Source: Gymnorhina tibicen
Lineage: Eukaryota > Chordata > Aves > Passeriformes > Artamidae
Reading direction: 5' to 3'
Assembly (NCBI GenBank): GCA_013399875.1
Contig: VXAZ01000606.1
Span: forward strand, 1-64,000
Length of the DNA: 64,000 nt
Part shown: positions 14,101 through 29,100 of the stretch, piece by piece
Layout of the letters: each line of letters starts with the position of its first letter
How positions within the stretch are numbered: position 1 is the stretch's first letter
The notes under the pieces: generated by a model
Told to the model about the DNA's origin: nothing
Seen by the model: only the letters and a program-made list of their open reading frames with translations
Databases searched by the model: none
Made by a program: the position numbers and the translations under genes

Positions 14101-17100
14101 CCAGAAGGAAAATGTGGGTTTGGCTCTAAATAGTCTCATGATACTCTTTAAAGTATTACTACTAACTACATTCGCAATCAATGTGATTACATTATTTTGG
14201 CTTCTAGATGAATAATTGCAATTATCTGAATTGCAAGCCATATTTTTCATAATGAGCTCTGGCTCCCTGTGTTTATTTGTCTTCTTTTTTCCCTGGCAAT
14301 TTTGACACGTCTCCACTAACATTATGTTAGTGTCACTTAGTGTGGGATCCCTCCCTTTATCCTCAGGGGACACCTGCTCTTTTCCCCTTTTCTGTATGCA
14401 TTTGGGATGAACAGAAGGTTGAGGGTCTGCTCATGTTCCTGTGACTCGGCTTTGTGCAATGGATCACAGACACACCATGATGTGTGGGAGCACTGGCTCC
14501 TCACTTAGCAAACGTCCTTAAGGGTTGTCTTAACACAGCATTCAGTACAGGTTTCCCATTATAGTTTTAGGAGCAAATTACAAAGATTTATAGTCTCACT
14601 CAGTTTACAAAATTCTATAGCTCTCCTCTGGTATATAACAGAAGAAACCCTACCTCCAAAATGCACAATTAGAACTACTTAATCATCAAGACAACTTCCA
14701 TGAACAGCCTTTTGACAAAGGACTTTTTTCAGAGACTGGCTCATTTTTCTAACTGGAGAACTTGTGTGATACAATATGCTTGCACCTGTCTCTCCTGCTG
14801 TGAACACAGCCTGCCTGGAATTGTCCCTATGGCAACACTTTCCCAGGCTTTCCTATTAGGGACTTCACTCTTAAATGCAAAAATGGCAATCTCCTCTTCA
14901 TCGAGACAGAACAGGACAGCATTAAGAGATGATCCTCAGGATTCCTGCAGACTGACCTCCACCCAAGGCATAGGTTTCCCCAAATTCACTTCCAAAAGTG
15001 AATTAGGTAGTGGTGACATGCTCTTGACTTTCGAGGTGCAGAAAACCAACTCAGTCCTCTCCATGCTTTGCAGCTGAAAGCTGAAGTGTCTTTCTGGAAC
15101 CTGTCTGACCTCAAGTAACAAGCCTTGTGTTGCTGTTCACTGACCATGCCAGCAATACACCAAACTTCCTGCAGTAAATCTCAGAACCTCTCTTTCTTAA
15201 TGTTTAGATTTGTTGACAATTTTTTTATATATCATGTGTTAGGTGTTACAAATTACGAATACTCTAAAGGAAAGGTTTTGCTGACTTATAAATACAATTT
15301 GCAGCGAGTGAACATATGTACACCCTTAGAATATGAAATGCCTATTCAATTCTGCTGATTTCCTTTATCAAAGCTGCATTTTTATTATCACTTTTAAATA
15401 ACTACCTCACAACAATAGTCTCTTTCTGTTTTACTTAAAAACCTGAATTCTGATTTTTTGTCCCAATTAATTTAATTCTAAATTCCAGAATTAATGTGAC
15501 AAGATTTCCACTGACTGAGGGCCTCCATAAAGTAGAGGTAATATAGATGAATTTGAATGATGGATCATCCAAAACTGGATTCCCTCAGAACAAGTAAGTG
15601 AAAGACTAACATTTTGTACCTCTGCATGGAAAATATGTTAAAGAATATTGGAGAGCAATCCAGCACCTCTGTCAGTACTTACTTCTTGATCCTTTCACCA
15701 AAGGAAGCGATTTCATCTAGGATATTCTGGACAGTGACACACACCTCCTGGATGGCATAAAGTCTATTCATAAATCCTTTTTTTTCACTGTCCTAAATAA
15801 AAGAAAAGGATTAGTTGAGCAAAAGAATTTCTGACTGTAGGAAAAGGATTGCGTTAAGCCATCAGTTAAGTTTCAAAAGCACCTGTATTACAGATTCATG
15901 TAAAAGGAATTGGTAAAACCTGGCAATAAGAAAACAATTTCTCGTCCTGTAAACAGTGCTTACTGCAGTATGTATGGCTTGGTATAGAAGCTGAGCTCCA
16001 CACAATTTTGTTTGTCACTGCATTAGTTTCTAAACACGTATTTGAATATGCCAGGTCTCTAGGTTTTAAACACACTGAAGGTGCCAACCTTGTATGTTAT
16101 GCACTCTTTCAAGTGGTAAGAGTCATAAGGTGGAATAAAGACAGTTTGTTGAAATGTTGGTTTTTGAGCTGATGTAGGCAGAGGAAAGTAAACACTTCTG
16201 GTGGAAGGCACTGAGCAAGAAATCAGAAAAACTCAGCTCCTATAGGGAGCTGTTCTTTTTTCTCCAAATATCTATTTCTAAACCCAGACAGGTTTGCAAC
16301 ATCAAATCCACTAACAATGCTGTGTTAGATGGGATTAAAATGAAGTATCACCATGGAAAGAAAAAAGTTCATTTTTTACAGACTACAGATAAGCTAAAGG
16401 TTATGTTCAACATTTCCAAATTCTAGTTTGAATGTGACTTGTTTTCTGAAAATAAGAAATGGAAAGAAAATTTTTTACTCTTATGGAAGTATTTCATTTA
16501 AAAAGTTCAACTTCTTGTCATCACAAACCACATGATACAACAGTCTCTGTCATTGACTCCAAAGGTCAGCATCTAAGAAATATATGTTGCATTTAATTTT
16601 TCTTTTATTCCTCTCATGCATAACTAGCAGACAATATATTTATTCACTCATTTTGTTGACATTTTTGTTGTCTTAATAAATTAGATTGGAAGAAAACATC
16701 ATTTATCATTTAATCATTTCAACAACACTGGTTCTGCAACAGTTTTGTCAAGATTACCTGTGAAGATGTTTGAAAGTATTTAGTTAGAGAACACAGATTA
16801 TCTAAAAAACAACCATGAGAGAAGCAGACAGACAGAGATGGGAAAATTACTTTCAGTGATTAAGTGTAATTTATAAACCAAGCACTTCAGACACAGCAGA
16901 ACCACCAGTTTTTCAGAATGTGAAAGACCTTATATTCTCACGTAAGATTAATAATTATTATGTCACAAAGACATATTTTTGTTTTCTGAGAATGACCATA
17001 ATGGATCAGAACCAGTGATATCAACTACATCCAGTGCTGCACACCAACACAGAGTCATTGATGTAAGTTATTTCCTTAATATTTACTGCATTCTTGAAGC

Positions 17101-20100
17101 CTTTGCAATGACACCATTATTCTCCTCAGGTATACAGCTTCTGAAGACATGTATCATATATCCAGCATGCTTCTTTTGTCATCAGGATATAAGCACCTGC
17201 TCTATTCCTTCATGTAAAACACATACTTTCATTATAATGTTTTCCTGTACAGCAGAAGTGAACAATAAGCCATACAGAAATCACAGGTACTCTTCTCCTT
17301 TCTAAATGTACATACCCTTTGCCTCTTCAGTTTTGTTTAAGAGATTCTGCCCTCTATGTAAAGTTATTTTGATTTATAATTAACTTGTGTGAGAAAAGAA
17401 TTATGTCACTTTAACAAAACCAGTACCCTTTGGGGCATATCCAGAACTCAAGTGGGGTTACATTCAAAGGTCCTGGGGCTGTTTTAATTTACAAAGATAA
17501 ATTTGTACTTTTATTCATGTCATAATTTAGGAGTGGCACTCTACAACTTAGTGCTCCCACTGAGACTTTCCAAATCCTGCTGCTGCTTGCTCACTCCCTC
17601 TCCCTCCCCACCCGTGTGGTGGGCTGGAGAGGAGAATTGGAGAATTTTGGAGAATTGGAGGCACAAAACATCACAGTTAAGATAAACACAATTTACTGGG
17701 AACAGCAATGAGATAAGGAAATGAACAATAACAGTGACAATATTAAAACCAAAAGTGTATGAAAGAGAGAGAGTGATTCACGTGCAAAATGCTCACTGCA
17801 GAGCCTGACCCAACTGCAGCCACACCACCCTGACAGCTCGGACCCAGTGCCACACTTACTCAACCAGACACAATCCCTCCTCTCCAGAAGAGAGTCCCTT
17901 CCCCCTGCCCCCAACAGTGATATGAGGTGGTATAGAATAACCTCTGGGTCCCAGCCATGTCCCCTCCTGGCTACTGCAAAAATTCTTCCTGTCCTAGTCG
18001 GAACCAGGACAATTCAAAAACATAGCAGTTTTAAATAGTTTCCCACAAAACCCCTAAAGACAGAAGGAGACAGAGAAAGGATCACTATTTTCAAACCACT
18101 GCACCTTCTGAGCTTAAAGGAGATTTGTTGACATACTCTGAGGCAGGATTAGACAAAACAGCACAGGAAAGAGGGAGCGGTCAGAAGGATCATGGTTTAT
18201 CTTTGCTTAAACTATTCCCACATGTTCCACAACTACTAACTGGTTTTTATTTCCTGCTCCAAATATTTGTGTAAAAATAAGCTGGCCTAGGGGGGAAACT
18301 GCCCTTATTTTCTTCCAGCAAGATGCCGTATTATCAAATACAATACATGAGCTACCTAGAGTAAACCAAGGTTCATAATAATTGATTTTCCAAACACTAC
18401 TGGTCTTTCCTTTCCAGAGAAAGATGGTGTGAGACACTGGAGGAGATTTCTGTGTTGAAACATTTCAGGTGCATGTGTGGGGAAAGGGGCAAGACAAGCC
18501 TTGCCCCAGTGAGGTGGTGCATTGCTCCATCCACCCCACACCCTAGAGCCTGGATCCCAGTCCCCAGTGGCACAGCAGAGGCGATGTTCCACAGCTGCCC
18601 CTGGAGCCCCTACCCCAGAGTGGCTACCAGACCAGACATCCCACCTGGGGGAAGGGCCCAGGAAAGCCAAGGGGTACTCAAGCCAGAGCACGAGGCAAGC
18701 ACATGTCTTGACCACTGGAACCAACAGTGGTAGTCACATTTGTTCTTTTCTATATCTCTTCTCTCTTTCTCTTTGTTCTTTTTCTTCCAATTCCTTCTTC
18801 TTGAAGTCTAAGTAACTTAAAATCAGATGGGTTGGAGTTTGTTAAGTTGAATGGAATGTGAAATGCTTTATATTGATCGAATGTTGTTTAAGCTTTTGCC
18901 AAAGTTCCCTGTTTTTCTGAAATTTGCCAGTAAAGTTTTCGGTTTTGACTCTTGAGGTGTCGGTATTTCTCCTTTGCATCTAACTCCGGGTAAAAGAAAA
19001 AACCAATCTGTAAGCCCCTTTAAGGGACTCGGCAAGTGAGATCTGGGGCCTTAAAGATGGGCCGTGACTGGAATCAATTTCATCACTTGCATGACTACAA
19101 CTGCCAATTTTCTGGATGTAATTGTCATTTAAATAGTAGATAAAATTTATAATACAAAGCTAACAAAGCTTAATACAAAGCTTTATTACTATTTCATTTG
19201 TGTGATTTATTTGTTTGCAGTAGGCTTAAGGTATCTGAAAAGCAAGAGATTTGCTAGGGGATAGTTTTGAGCACAAACTGTGAAAGCAGAGTCAAATTGA
19301 TGTTGATATTCTGACCTGAATTTAAAAAAGGGAATGAACCCAAAGTAAAGACTGAGACAATGTCCTCCTCCTCTTTCACGGGAAATTGTAGATTAAAAGA
19401 TTGATATACTATTTGGTGAATAGTAACATTTACATACTGATTTTCAGCCAGAAGTGTATTTTCCATTTGGTGAAACCAAAGCAGAAAAAGTAAATGACTG
19501 GCTCTAGACTATGTCAAGCTAATTTACACGAATCCCTAAATAAAATCCATGTTGTGTGAGTCTTTTTATTCAGCAGCCAACCCCATGCTTCCATGTGCTT
19601 CCAACCCCATGACAAAATAGGGCGATTTAGGAAAGGATTATATTTGTAACCCCAAACCTCTCTCACCAAGTGAAAGTGCACTTAAAACCAAACATTTCAA
19701 ATGACCAGGAAACCAGGAAAAATAAAGAAGCCCAACTCAAAAGTAAACTGTGGTAAAGGTAGTGGGTTTAAGCCTGAAAAGAAAAAAAAAAGGGTTTTAA
19801 GTAGAGAATAAAACTCCGAACATTTTATGGTGGATAACTGTCCTATTAGTAACTTCTAATCTGGAGAGAAAGGCACAGATCCCAAAAACAACTTAAAAGG
19901 AGAGTTCTTAGAATAGATGCAAGTGTTTACATTTTTCGAGATGCTGCCTGGGAAAAAGACTCCAGATGGATGTTCCAAAAACAACCCTCACTGCCCAAGC
20001 TGGTATGATAGAGCACCTCTGCACACACCATAGCAACCAAGGCAAAGCCAGACTAACCTATGATAGGCACAGAGAGCAGATACAAAGTCACCACTGGTAT

Positions 20101-23100
20101 GCCATCAGTGCTATGGTCTTGTCACTTGGCCACCAGAAGACACATGCACTCTTCTTTGCCTGTGTCATACTGCATTACTTGTTGTAAGGCCCCAATAAAA
20201 GGACTTTACAGTGGTTCCTGTACTCTGGGTTAAATGCACAGGAGAAGTACCAAACATATTCTCAAGAGGCCAAAACAAGACAAAAGTTTACTGGCAAACT
20301 TTAGAAAAATCAGAGAACTTTAGCAAAAGATTTAGTACAACATCCAATCAATATAAAGCACTTGGGCATTAAATCGGCCCATCCAGCTTAGCAAACTTTA
20401 AACCTGTTTGATGTTAAATTTACTCAAAATGTTCCAAGAAGAGGGAATTAGAAGAAGAAAGTGAGAAAGACAGAAAGACAGAAACTATATAGAAAAGCAC
20501 ACATACAGCTCTCAGCTCCTGGATTCCAGCAGTGCTCAGACAGAAACTCCAAGACAGAAACTCCAAGAGCAGGTAGGGTGAAGACATATGCTGACCTCCT
20601 GCTTGGCCTTAAACACCCCTTGGCCTTTGTGGGCCCTCCTCCCAGGTGGATCATTTGGCTGGTCATCTGGCCACTCAGGAGTTGGCTTGGGGTAGAGTGG
20701 AGCCCTGGCTCCAGTGTGCCATGATTGGCATCTCTGCCAGGCTGGGATACTGGCTCTAAGGGTGGGGGTGTGGGGCAGGTCACTGTCTCACCAGGGCAAG
20801 GCCTGATCCCTTCCCCTACACAAAGGCATCCCAAAACATCTCAAACATCAACCCTTCCAGGCTCTGTCACCTGTGGCCACAAAAGCAAAAGTATAGCCCT
20901 GCTGCTATCAGTAATGAACCCCTCTAATCGACCCCCGACTTTTAGTAACAAGCCAAAAAATCTCTATTGCTTAAACAGAAGAATACTACTTCTGTGAGAA
21001 AACTCTTCAGATTATTTCAACTAATAATTTGTGTCCAAAGTAGAGTCCATAAGTAGGCAAACACATCATCCCTCAGCAGGAGACTCAGCTATACATGGGG
21101 CTCTAACACTGTGGCAGACTTCCCTTTGTGGACTGACGAAATAGACCCAGAAGGAGTTGGTAGTAAATGCATTAGTCCTTTACTAGCAGGAGTCATTAGT
21201 ACTTCCCAGGAAAGCATGCAGACACAGACTGTGAAATACTGACTTATGGTCTGGCCACTGCCCAAAACCCCACCTCAGTAATTACCTTCCAAACCCTAAC
21301 CATGGCTTTCTGTGAAGCCCACGAAGAACACAGTAAGCCAACACTATTCCAGCTCTGGAAGCATTTGATCTCCTTAAAGTCTTCTGAATCTCTATCAAAA
21401 GGCCCCTGATCCGGTGATGGATACCCAGTTGAGTTTTTATTGTATCAAATTCTCAGGTAAATGGAAAGAGGATAGACAACCATGATGATATTGTTATCTT
21501 AAAGTTGACAGTGGAAGCAGATCTTGAGGTAAAGCTGAATGGTCCACAGGATCTGGAAAGGTGCACGATGTGACCTGAGACTGGCCTCCTCATTACATCC
21601 TATAATGAACTGAGAGAGTCAGGTTATTTTAACTGTTCTTCTCCCTTACAAGGCTGTCACTCATGGAACAGCACAACCACATTATTCTTCCCAATTCTTA
21701 AACTGAAAAAGTATGGGAAGACTCTTGGAGATACTAAAACTTCTCAGTGGGACCTTAATGGTTTAGAAGTTTCCACCCTTTAAGTAAGCCAGATTATAAC
21801 TCTTGAGACTTTCGGTTATTTTAAATAATGACAGATAGCATGTCCAGCAGACAGGTACCTGCTGTTCTCTCCTCAGCATCAGCAAACTAGGAAACCTGTT
21901 TGGTACTCCTTCCACCCTGAAAAGGAACAGTAGGAGCAGGCTTCCTTAAACACTGGCACCATTTCACCTCAAACACTGAATCCCTGCTTTACGTAGATGA
22001 GCTTTTAAACTTGGGCTTCAACTTCGCCCATAGTACTGGGCACCACACCTTCAGTGACCACAATTTTCAGGCACTATCAGCTGTTTACAAATGCTCAATA
22101 TGTCATCTTTAAAATCTACTTTCTAGCACGTGTCTTTACATGTGCATGGAGATGAGATCTGAAAGTAATTGCTCATGCCTAAATGGAAATCAGGCTGAGG
22201 ATTTTAAAATATGGAGAAAACCACATAATAATGAAGAGAGAAATTGTATTTGTGGTGACGATTATTAAAGAAAGAAGCATTAAACTATTATTGCGTAGTA
22301 AGATTCCATATTTAAAATAGCAGACAGTAGGCAGAATAGAAACTATATAAACACGTGGAGGAAAACACTGAAGACTTGGTAAAGAATTGTTAAAGAGAGA
22401 CTTATTTCACCATTGCCCAGCCTGCAGTTGAAGACCTGGTGTGATAATGGGCCATGATCATCCATTGATAATGGGCTGTCCATGATAGTGGCAATGAATG
22501 TGCCTCGCCGTTAAAGGTGAATGACCTGCAGGGCCAGCTAACTGGGTATATAAGGTATCATTGGAATATCCTGTGAATACTGTGTCCACCGTCCCAAGCT
22601 GGAGTGCAACTGCCCAGTCACTGCCATCAAGCACCACTTAGCCTCTACATAAGGAATGCACAGCAAGTCTGGCAGAGCTCTCCTCACCGACAGACGAAGG
22701 AAGAAGGATCTTCACAGGATGCCACAGATTCTTGGTGGTGATTACTCTTCTTCCTTTCTGTAACTCTTCGCTTTTTCCTACTTTTCTATTTTCTTTCTTG
22801 CTCTCTTCTTTGATAGAGAGTAAATGTGTATTAACATTTTGATTACCAACATTTGACCTCCTTTGTGTCTTAATCTCACTCTGGGTATATTTGAATCCCG
22901 CCCCTCATGTTCGCATCTTAGGACACATTTCCAGATTGGGACAGACTCACTGTTTATGAACACACCACACCTGTGAGCCCAAATAACCTGCTCTTAGCAG
23001 TGGGGTTGGACTAGATGTCTCCAGAGGTCCCTTCCAACCCTAAGAATTCTGTGATTCTGTGTGAATATTACAGCAATCTGTTCTTCCTCAAACATTACAC

Positions 23101-26100
23101 TGAGAGTTGCTAAAAATAATTTTGAACCTTCTGTGACTTTCTGGCAGTACCACCTATGTAATGAAATAGATTTTTTCATAGACTACTGCAGTGCTAGAAG
23201 ATAAATATAAAATTGGAGGGGGAAAAAGTCAAGAGCTACAGTAATAATCTAAAGAAAAAGAAGATATTGCAAGCTTTCCACGGAGCAAAGAAATAACACT
23301 GTAATGGTAATTATGTAAATTACGTTTAAATTGAGATTTTTTTTACTAGTGTTCTTTGTTTTCTCATTCTCCCTATCACATTCCACAGTGTTGCCCAGTG
23401 CTTTTTAAATATGTTGCTTCCTGATCTCTCCTTCACTGCACATTTGAATACTGTAAAGACAGCACTCCAGACAAGACAGAAACATGGAGGCAATAGAGCC
23501 AGTTTATAGAGCAACAGGCCATTTCACCAAAGGGCCATCTAGTGGGGAGAAATAAAAACTTAACTTTTCCTTGCATGATACCTTTTTGACTAATGCTAAA
23601 CCTGAGGTGCTCATTTCATACATACTCTAAGCAAATATATTACTTGAAAAGGGTGAAAGCTTGTTTGTTCATGGTGATAGATTCAGGAACAAAAAGTCAA
23701 AAATGCCAAACTTTGCTGTGCCTTTCTTGGCCTTATTTTGGAAGGAAATTCATAGAACTAAAGCACTGTAGGGTTAAGCATTGGGGTGATTAGAATACAC
23801 ACAATGAATCTGCTTTAGGTTAATGTTTCAAATACCTGAAATTCTTCTTTCAGATGTCTTTTTCTTCACCCCTTTGACTATGCTTAAAGAAGGGAAGAGA
23901 GAATATTACTTTACTTTACCTGAGTTGGAACAACACTGGAGCTTGACAGTGATCTCATTATTACTCCTTTTGTACCCAGCCACATCAATGTAATCCAACA
24001 GAGTCTAACACAGAAATCTTTGTATATTGTGCATCAGTTGTTTGCAATAGTTAATTTAGTCAGAATACAGTCCTAAAGAACTTTGTACTAAAGAACAAAC
24101 TTTGGCCATGATTTTACAGTTGAATTCGTAAATTCAAGTGGTTCTAATGTGTTTACCCTATGCTGAATGCAAAACTGCAATTAATAAGGTGCTCATTAAT
24201 GCAGCTCTTCAAATTCTGTTATACAAATGTGAGGGATGACAGACACAAAAGTTAAATCTCAAGGGTCTAATAATCCTCAAAACATAAGGAAAAAGCCTGC
24301 TAGTTTTATTGGAAAGAGTTATTTTAAATAAGAAGAACCTTGATATGCAAGAGCCTGGAAGAACAGGGGAATGAAAACAAGACATACCAGGTAGTTTAAA
24401 ATTTCTGCATCAAGATAGGGATGAAAGAGACAGAGAAACCAGAAAGGAAGTGCTGAAAGACTGAGGTTAGCAAAACATCTGAATCGTTGAGATGCTTATC
24501 TAAATCACACACACACATTTTTGTTGTCCACTCACAATAAGAGGCTCATCAAAATAATACAGTACTGTGTTTTGAAAGTTAAAACCAGCCTGAAAATTTA
24601 TCTTTCAATAAATGCCTATGCAGCTGTCACTAATTGATATGCAGGGAATTGATACACAGCAGTACTGTTGGAGTTAGTAATTTAAAATTTCACTTACAGT
24701 TTTGAAATACATTTTCTTGAATGTGGCAGAAGTGAAAGTTAATTTGATATTTTACTGTGTGTAGAATGTAATTTTCATTTTCTGCTTGCAAATATTACAA
24801 TGATAAACATGCTTTTGCACAAAGGACAAGACTGACTACTCAAGATTACCTCCACACTGGGCTAGGACACTCTTCTCTGCATCAAACTCTGCATTTAGAT
24901 TTAGATTTACTGTCTCTGGGAGTTTTCCAGTCCTGTGTTGACAGGATATTGTGATCTTAGAACCCTTAATAAGTCAGGCACCTAAACAAACAGTTCTATT
25001 GTTTCTCTGTCAGATTCCCTATTGCTATTAACAACATCTTTAGATCAAACACAGAAAAAAGTAATTTTGTATTTCAAAATTCATGTGATCACACCTTGGA
25101 CTGCTAATGTTTTCGGTTCACAGAAATCACAAGAGATTCCTTCCCCTGAAATTTCCTTACTCAAACTAGCACAGATAGATTTGGTATGAAATTTCCTGAG
25201 CCTGGTCAAGCAGACCGCTGAGCAGAGAACTACAGAAATGTCTTTACTGTTGGTATTTGCTGCCCAAACAGTGCTCCTTTGGAATAACTAATCCAAACTT
25301 TTTAATGTTTGTTTCAGATTTCAGTGATTTAACTCAATGGCAAGTTGCTATCGGAAAAGACAAACAAAACCATTTTCTTGGGGACACTATTTGTAAAGAG
25401 CAACTGCACAGAGAGATTAAATCCTTAGTGGCAACATGTTGCTTCCATATCCCGATGTCAAGAGAGCCCAGATGGCCCACACCAGTTGAAGAAAAAACCC
25501 TAAAATCTCAAACACTTGATTGCTGTCAAGTGATCAACCAGTAGGAATATGATCCAGAAAAGAAAAACATTACACCTTAGCTCAGCTAAATCAGCAAGTG
25601 TAGATTATCTGAAATACTTCATTCTAAACATGAACTTATAGCAATGAAGATGAAAATAGTAGTATTTTCTGGTTGGCATTCTTTGTATGAGTTGAATGTT
25701 TAAAGGAAGTCATCTTGAAAGCACTTTGGGATTGAAAAGGATGGTCAAAAGAACCATGCACATTCAAAATCAAAAAGAACAATTCCATGATCATGATCAG
25801 TGGCTCTGTTTCTTTAGCTCAGAAGAAATCCTCCAATGTCTAGAGCAGGAAAGATTACGTCATGTTCCAAAGATGGTGGATATATAAATACACATTTCAA
25901 ACAACAGGTACAGTTATCCAGGGAATCTATCAAATTAGTAAGTTGAAGAAAGAAAGAAAACAAGCCATTCAAACCCATTCCTTTTTTACATAATCCCCCT
26001 GGATAAGCATTCAAACTCTGCTTTTGGAAAATTACATAGTGTAGAAAAATGATTTGGCATTTGAGGCAAAGCAGTATAAAATTGAAGAAAACAGCAGCAT

Positions 26101-29100
26101 CTAGAAAATAACCCTGCATATATTCTGGTGGTACAGTGGGCAAGGAATGATGAGTGAACAAAGAATTCTAGAGTATTTTTTGAGACAATCTTGAGAAAAG
26201 CCTGAAAAGGCTCTACTGCCTGTTTTCTGTCTATGCTTACTTCACTGAAATCAGAAAAAAAAGCTGCAAAACCAAACAAAATTAAAAAACCCAAAACCAA
26301 CCCCCCCAAAAAATCCAACAAAAAATCCAAACAAAAAAACCCCACAAAAACACAAAAAGGCCCCCCCAAAATCCCCAAAAGACATACAAAAAAAAACCCA
26401 CAAAAAAGAAAAAAAACAAACCACAAACCAAATCCCAACCCTTTTAATTTATTAGGAATTACAGAAATTCTGGAAAAGATCTAAATCTAAGCCATCTAGT
26501 GAAGATGGGGTGGTATAATGAATAGGCAAAAATCATCACAAAGGCTAATTTGTAGCAATGTTATTTTAATGTTTGCCCACTATAATAGTCTGTTCTACTT
26601 TCATTCTAAATATGCTTCAGCATGCTAATTTCTCAGAAGTAAAAAAGCACATATTTATGTTGGGCCACAGTAAATCACATGCTGACTGAAAACTGCGAGA
26701 GGTGCTCACATTCTGGTGATGTACAGCAGACTACAACATCAGAAAGAAAAAGAGTAGTTCAAAGGCATTTATTTACTCAAGTGTCTATTTTTCTTTCCAG
26801 AAAAACAAATATTTGTAGCTTAGGGAAAGGCTTTGACTGTGCAGTGCATGTATGTATCCGTTACTTTATAATAAAAGATGTAGAAAAAGCCACCAGCTTA
26901 TCTCCAGTCACTTTAAGTGAATTTCCTTTTAGAATTGAATAATGACTTGCTTACTTGAACTAATAATGAATGGAGATGCTTTAGAACAGAAAAGGACAGC
27001 AAAATGTTGCTAAAATTAAATACAAAATCCAGATGATTACTGCAATGTTGGAACAACAGCTAAAAAAATAAATGGCAGGAAATACAAACATTTGTCATTC
27101 TTCAGGAGTGACTAACTCGGCCACTGAGCACTCATGACACAGGAAGCATACTGGGTCACAGATGATACTATTTATACTAAATCTTACAACTAAAGAAGAA
27201 AAAAACCCAGCTGAGAAATACCTAATATATTGAAGATAAAAAAACAAGCATTCAACAGAATTTATCTGCTTTCCTAAAGAAACAAATAAAGTACTTTAAC
27301 CAGTCACAATGTGACATGCATTTCCCCAATTTATCTTTTTTCCCATCATCTCCTAACTTTTATACTGCCTATTTAAAAACTTTAAAGTACCAAGATCAAC
27401 AGATATACAAATGCCAGATGAGGAGGGCTGGGAAACCTGCAGCTGACAGCAAACTAACAAATCGCTGCTGTTTAACAATTCAGAGTGGATATTGGACATT
27501 AAGCAAATGAATGAATCAGACAGACTCTGGAATAAGCAAAAAGGGGCACCCAACAGCAGTTAGCCTGAAAAGCTGCAAAAGAGTTGGCATTCAACCCATG
27601 ATGCATCCCTGCTCAAAGGGGATGCTTTTGAACACAGAATTATTTTCAGGAGAGAAAAGAGGAAATTGTAAAGAGAATTGAAGACCATCTCTCCCTTCCT
27701 AAATTCCTGATCCTTTTGCATCATTTTCACAACTGCCAGGGATCCACGTAGGATGGCATCAGCTTCAAACATTTGCTGGCACCAGCTGTCCACAGATGCA
27801 GGAGAACTGTGCCATCTCCTGCTTCTCCAACTCCACTACTGCTGTCTAATGGCGGGTGTTGAATAGTGCATCATACCTAACAAAGTGCAGACTGTTTAGG
27901 ATAAACTATTTTATTCACACAGGCCTTTTCAGCAGAGAACACGAATTAGCCCTCCATACTTAAAAAGCTTGCTTCTTCCAAAACTTTAAACTCATTGCTT
28001 GTTTTTGTGATACTCAGGAAAGCAACCACCACCAGCCTCACTGAAAGAATTCAATGACAGTTCTCTTCTTCAACTTCCAGCAGTCTTTGTATTATTTCTT
28101 GTCTAGTAAATAAAGTTGAAATGCTTTTCAGCCTTGGTAGCAAACTCAGTACCCAGTTGCAGTCCAACAACAGCAGGGAATAAAGCTGCCATTGTAAAAT
28201 ATCTTCTTTTCTCCTTTGTGACTGCTTTCTGTAGATTTCATTATTTCTCCTAGATCTGCACTTTGTCATATCTGGGGCACAGCAATACTAAATAAACAGG
28301 GAGAAGGAATGTTAAATTTTTATCACAGAAATAACTGGCTAGGAGGTGATACCATATTCAAGCTTTTCCCAAAGAAAACATGGAAGAGAGCAGGTGCCAT
28401 TCTTCTAGAAAGCTGTGCTATTCTAGTCTGACAGTTCAGGATTAAACATACAGATACTCGAGGTATTTAGACCTTGTGCCACAACAATTATCTGAGAGGC
28501 TGTAATAAGCAACTCCACTGGATTAAAGCAGCTTTTTTGAAAGGGGCAGCTTTGTGTGACACTTAGAAATAGCCTGACTGCACCACAACTCTTTGCTATT
28601 AAATGCATGGAAGGACAGCTCGTGCACAGTACGGGGTGGATGTGTGCCTGTACAGAAACAGAATGGTCAAGAGCAGAAATGAGCACGTTAAGGTCAAACA
28701 GCTATACCAACTTCTCAAAATATTTCCCAGGCTTTCGGACAATGGTGGTGCAGGAGTTTCCACAGTTGTTTGTTCCAAATACCTCTCAAAGGCTTTTCCT
28801 TCCCTGAGTTTGCCCACTCTTATGTTGGACCTACATAAGCTTCAAGCACCCACACCACTGTTAGTGGTTCAGCTATTTCCCCCCAGGTTCCTTCAGAGCT
28901 TTTAGGCAAACACCATCCAGTCCTGATAATCTGTTATTACTCATTTTGTTGATTTTTTTCTGTAACCTCTTTTACCAAAGCTTGATTTGAAGCAGACAAA
29001 CCCTATGGAAACCTCACCCAAATCTTCCATAACGAACACATGTGAGAGAAATTATGATTATGACTTAAATCCAAGGTCCTTGGGTGGTTTGAGTTCCTAG

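Noticed and set aside
19966..20187. 73-codon plus ORF between the two inverted LTRs as a viral gene remnant
   Set aside because: No retroviral motif could be recognised; it is too short to assign.
21060..21720. Possible internal retroviral sequence right of the inverted LTR
   Set aside because: A few short stretches read plausibly, but frames are broken and no diagnostic motif was seen, so no element is called.
25986..26438. 150-codon Gly/Phe-rich minus ORF
   Set aside because: Produced by the A/C-rich low-complexity tract; no splice or family support.
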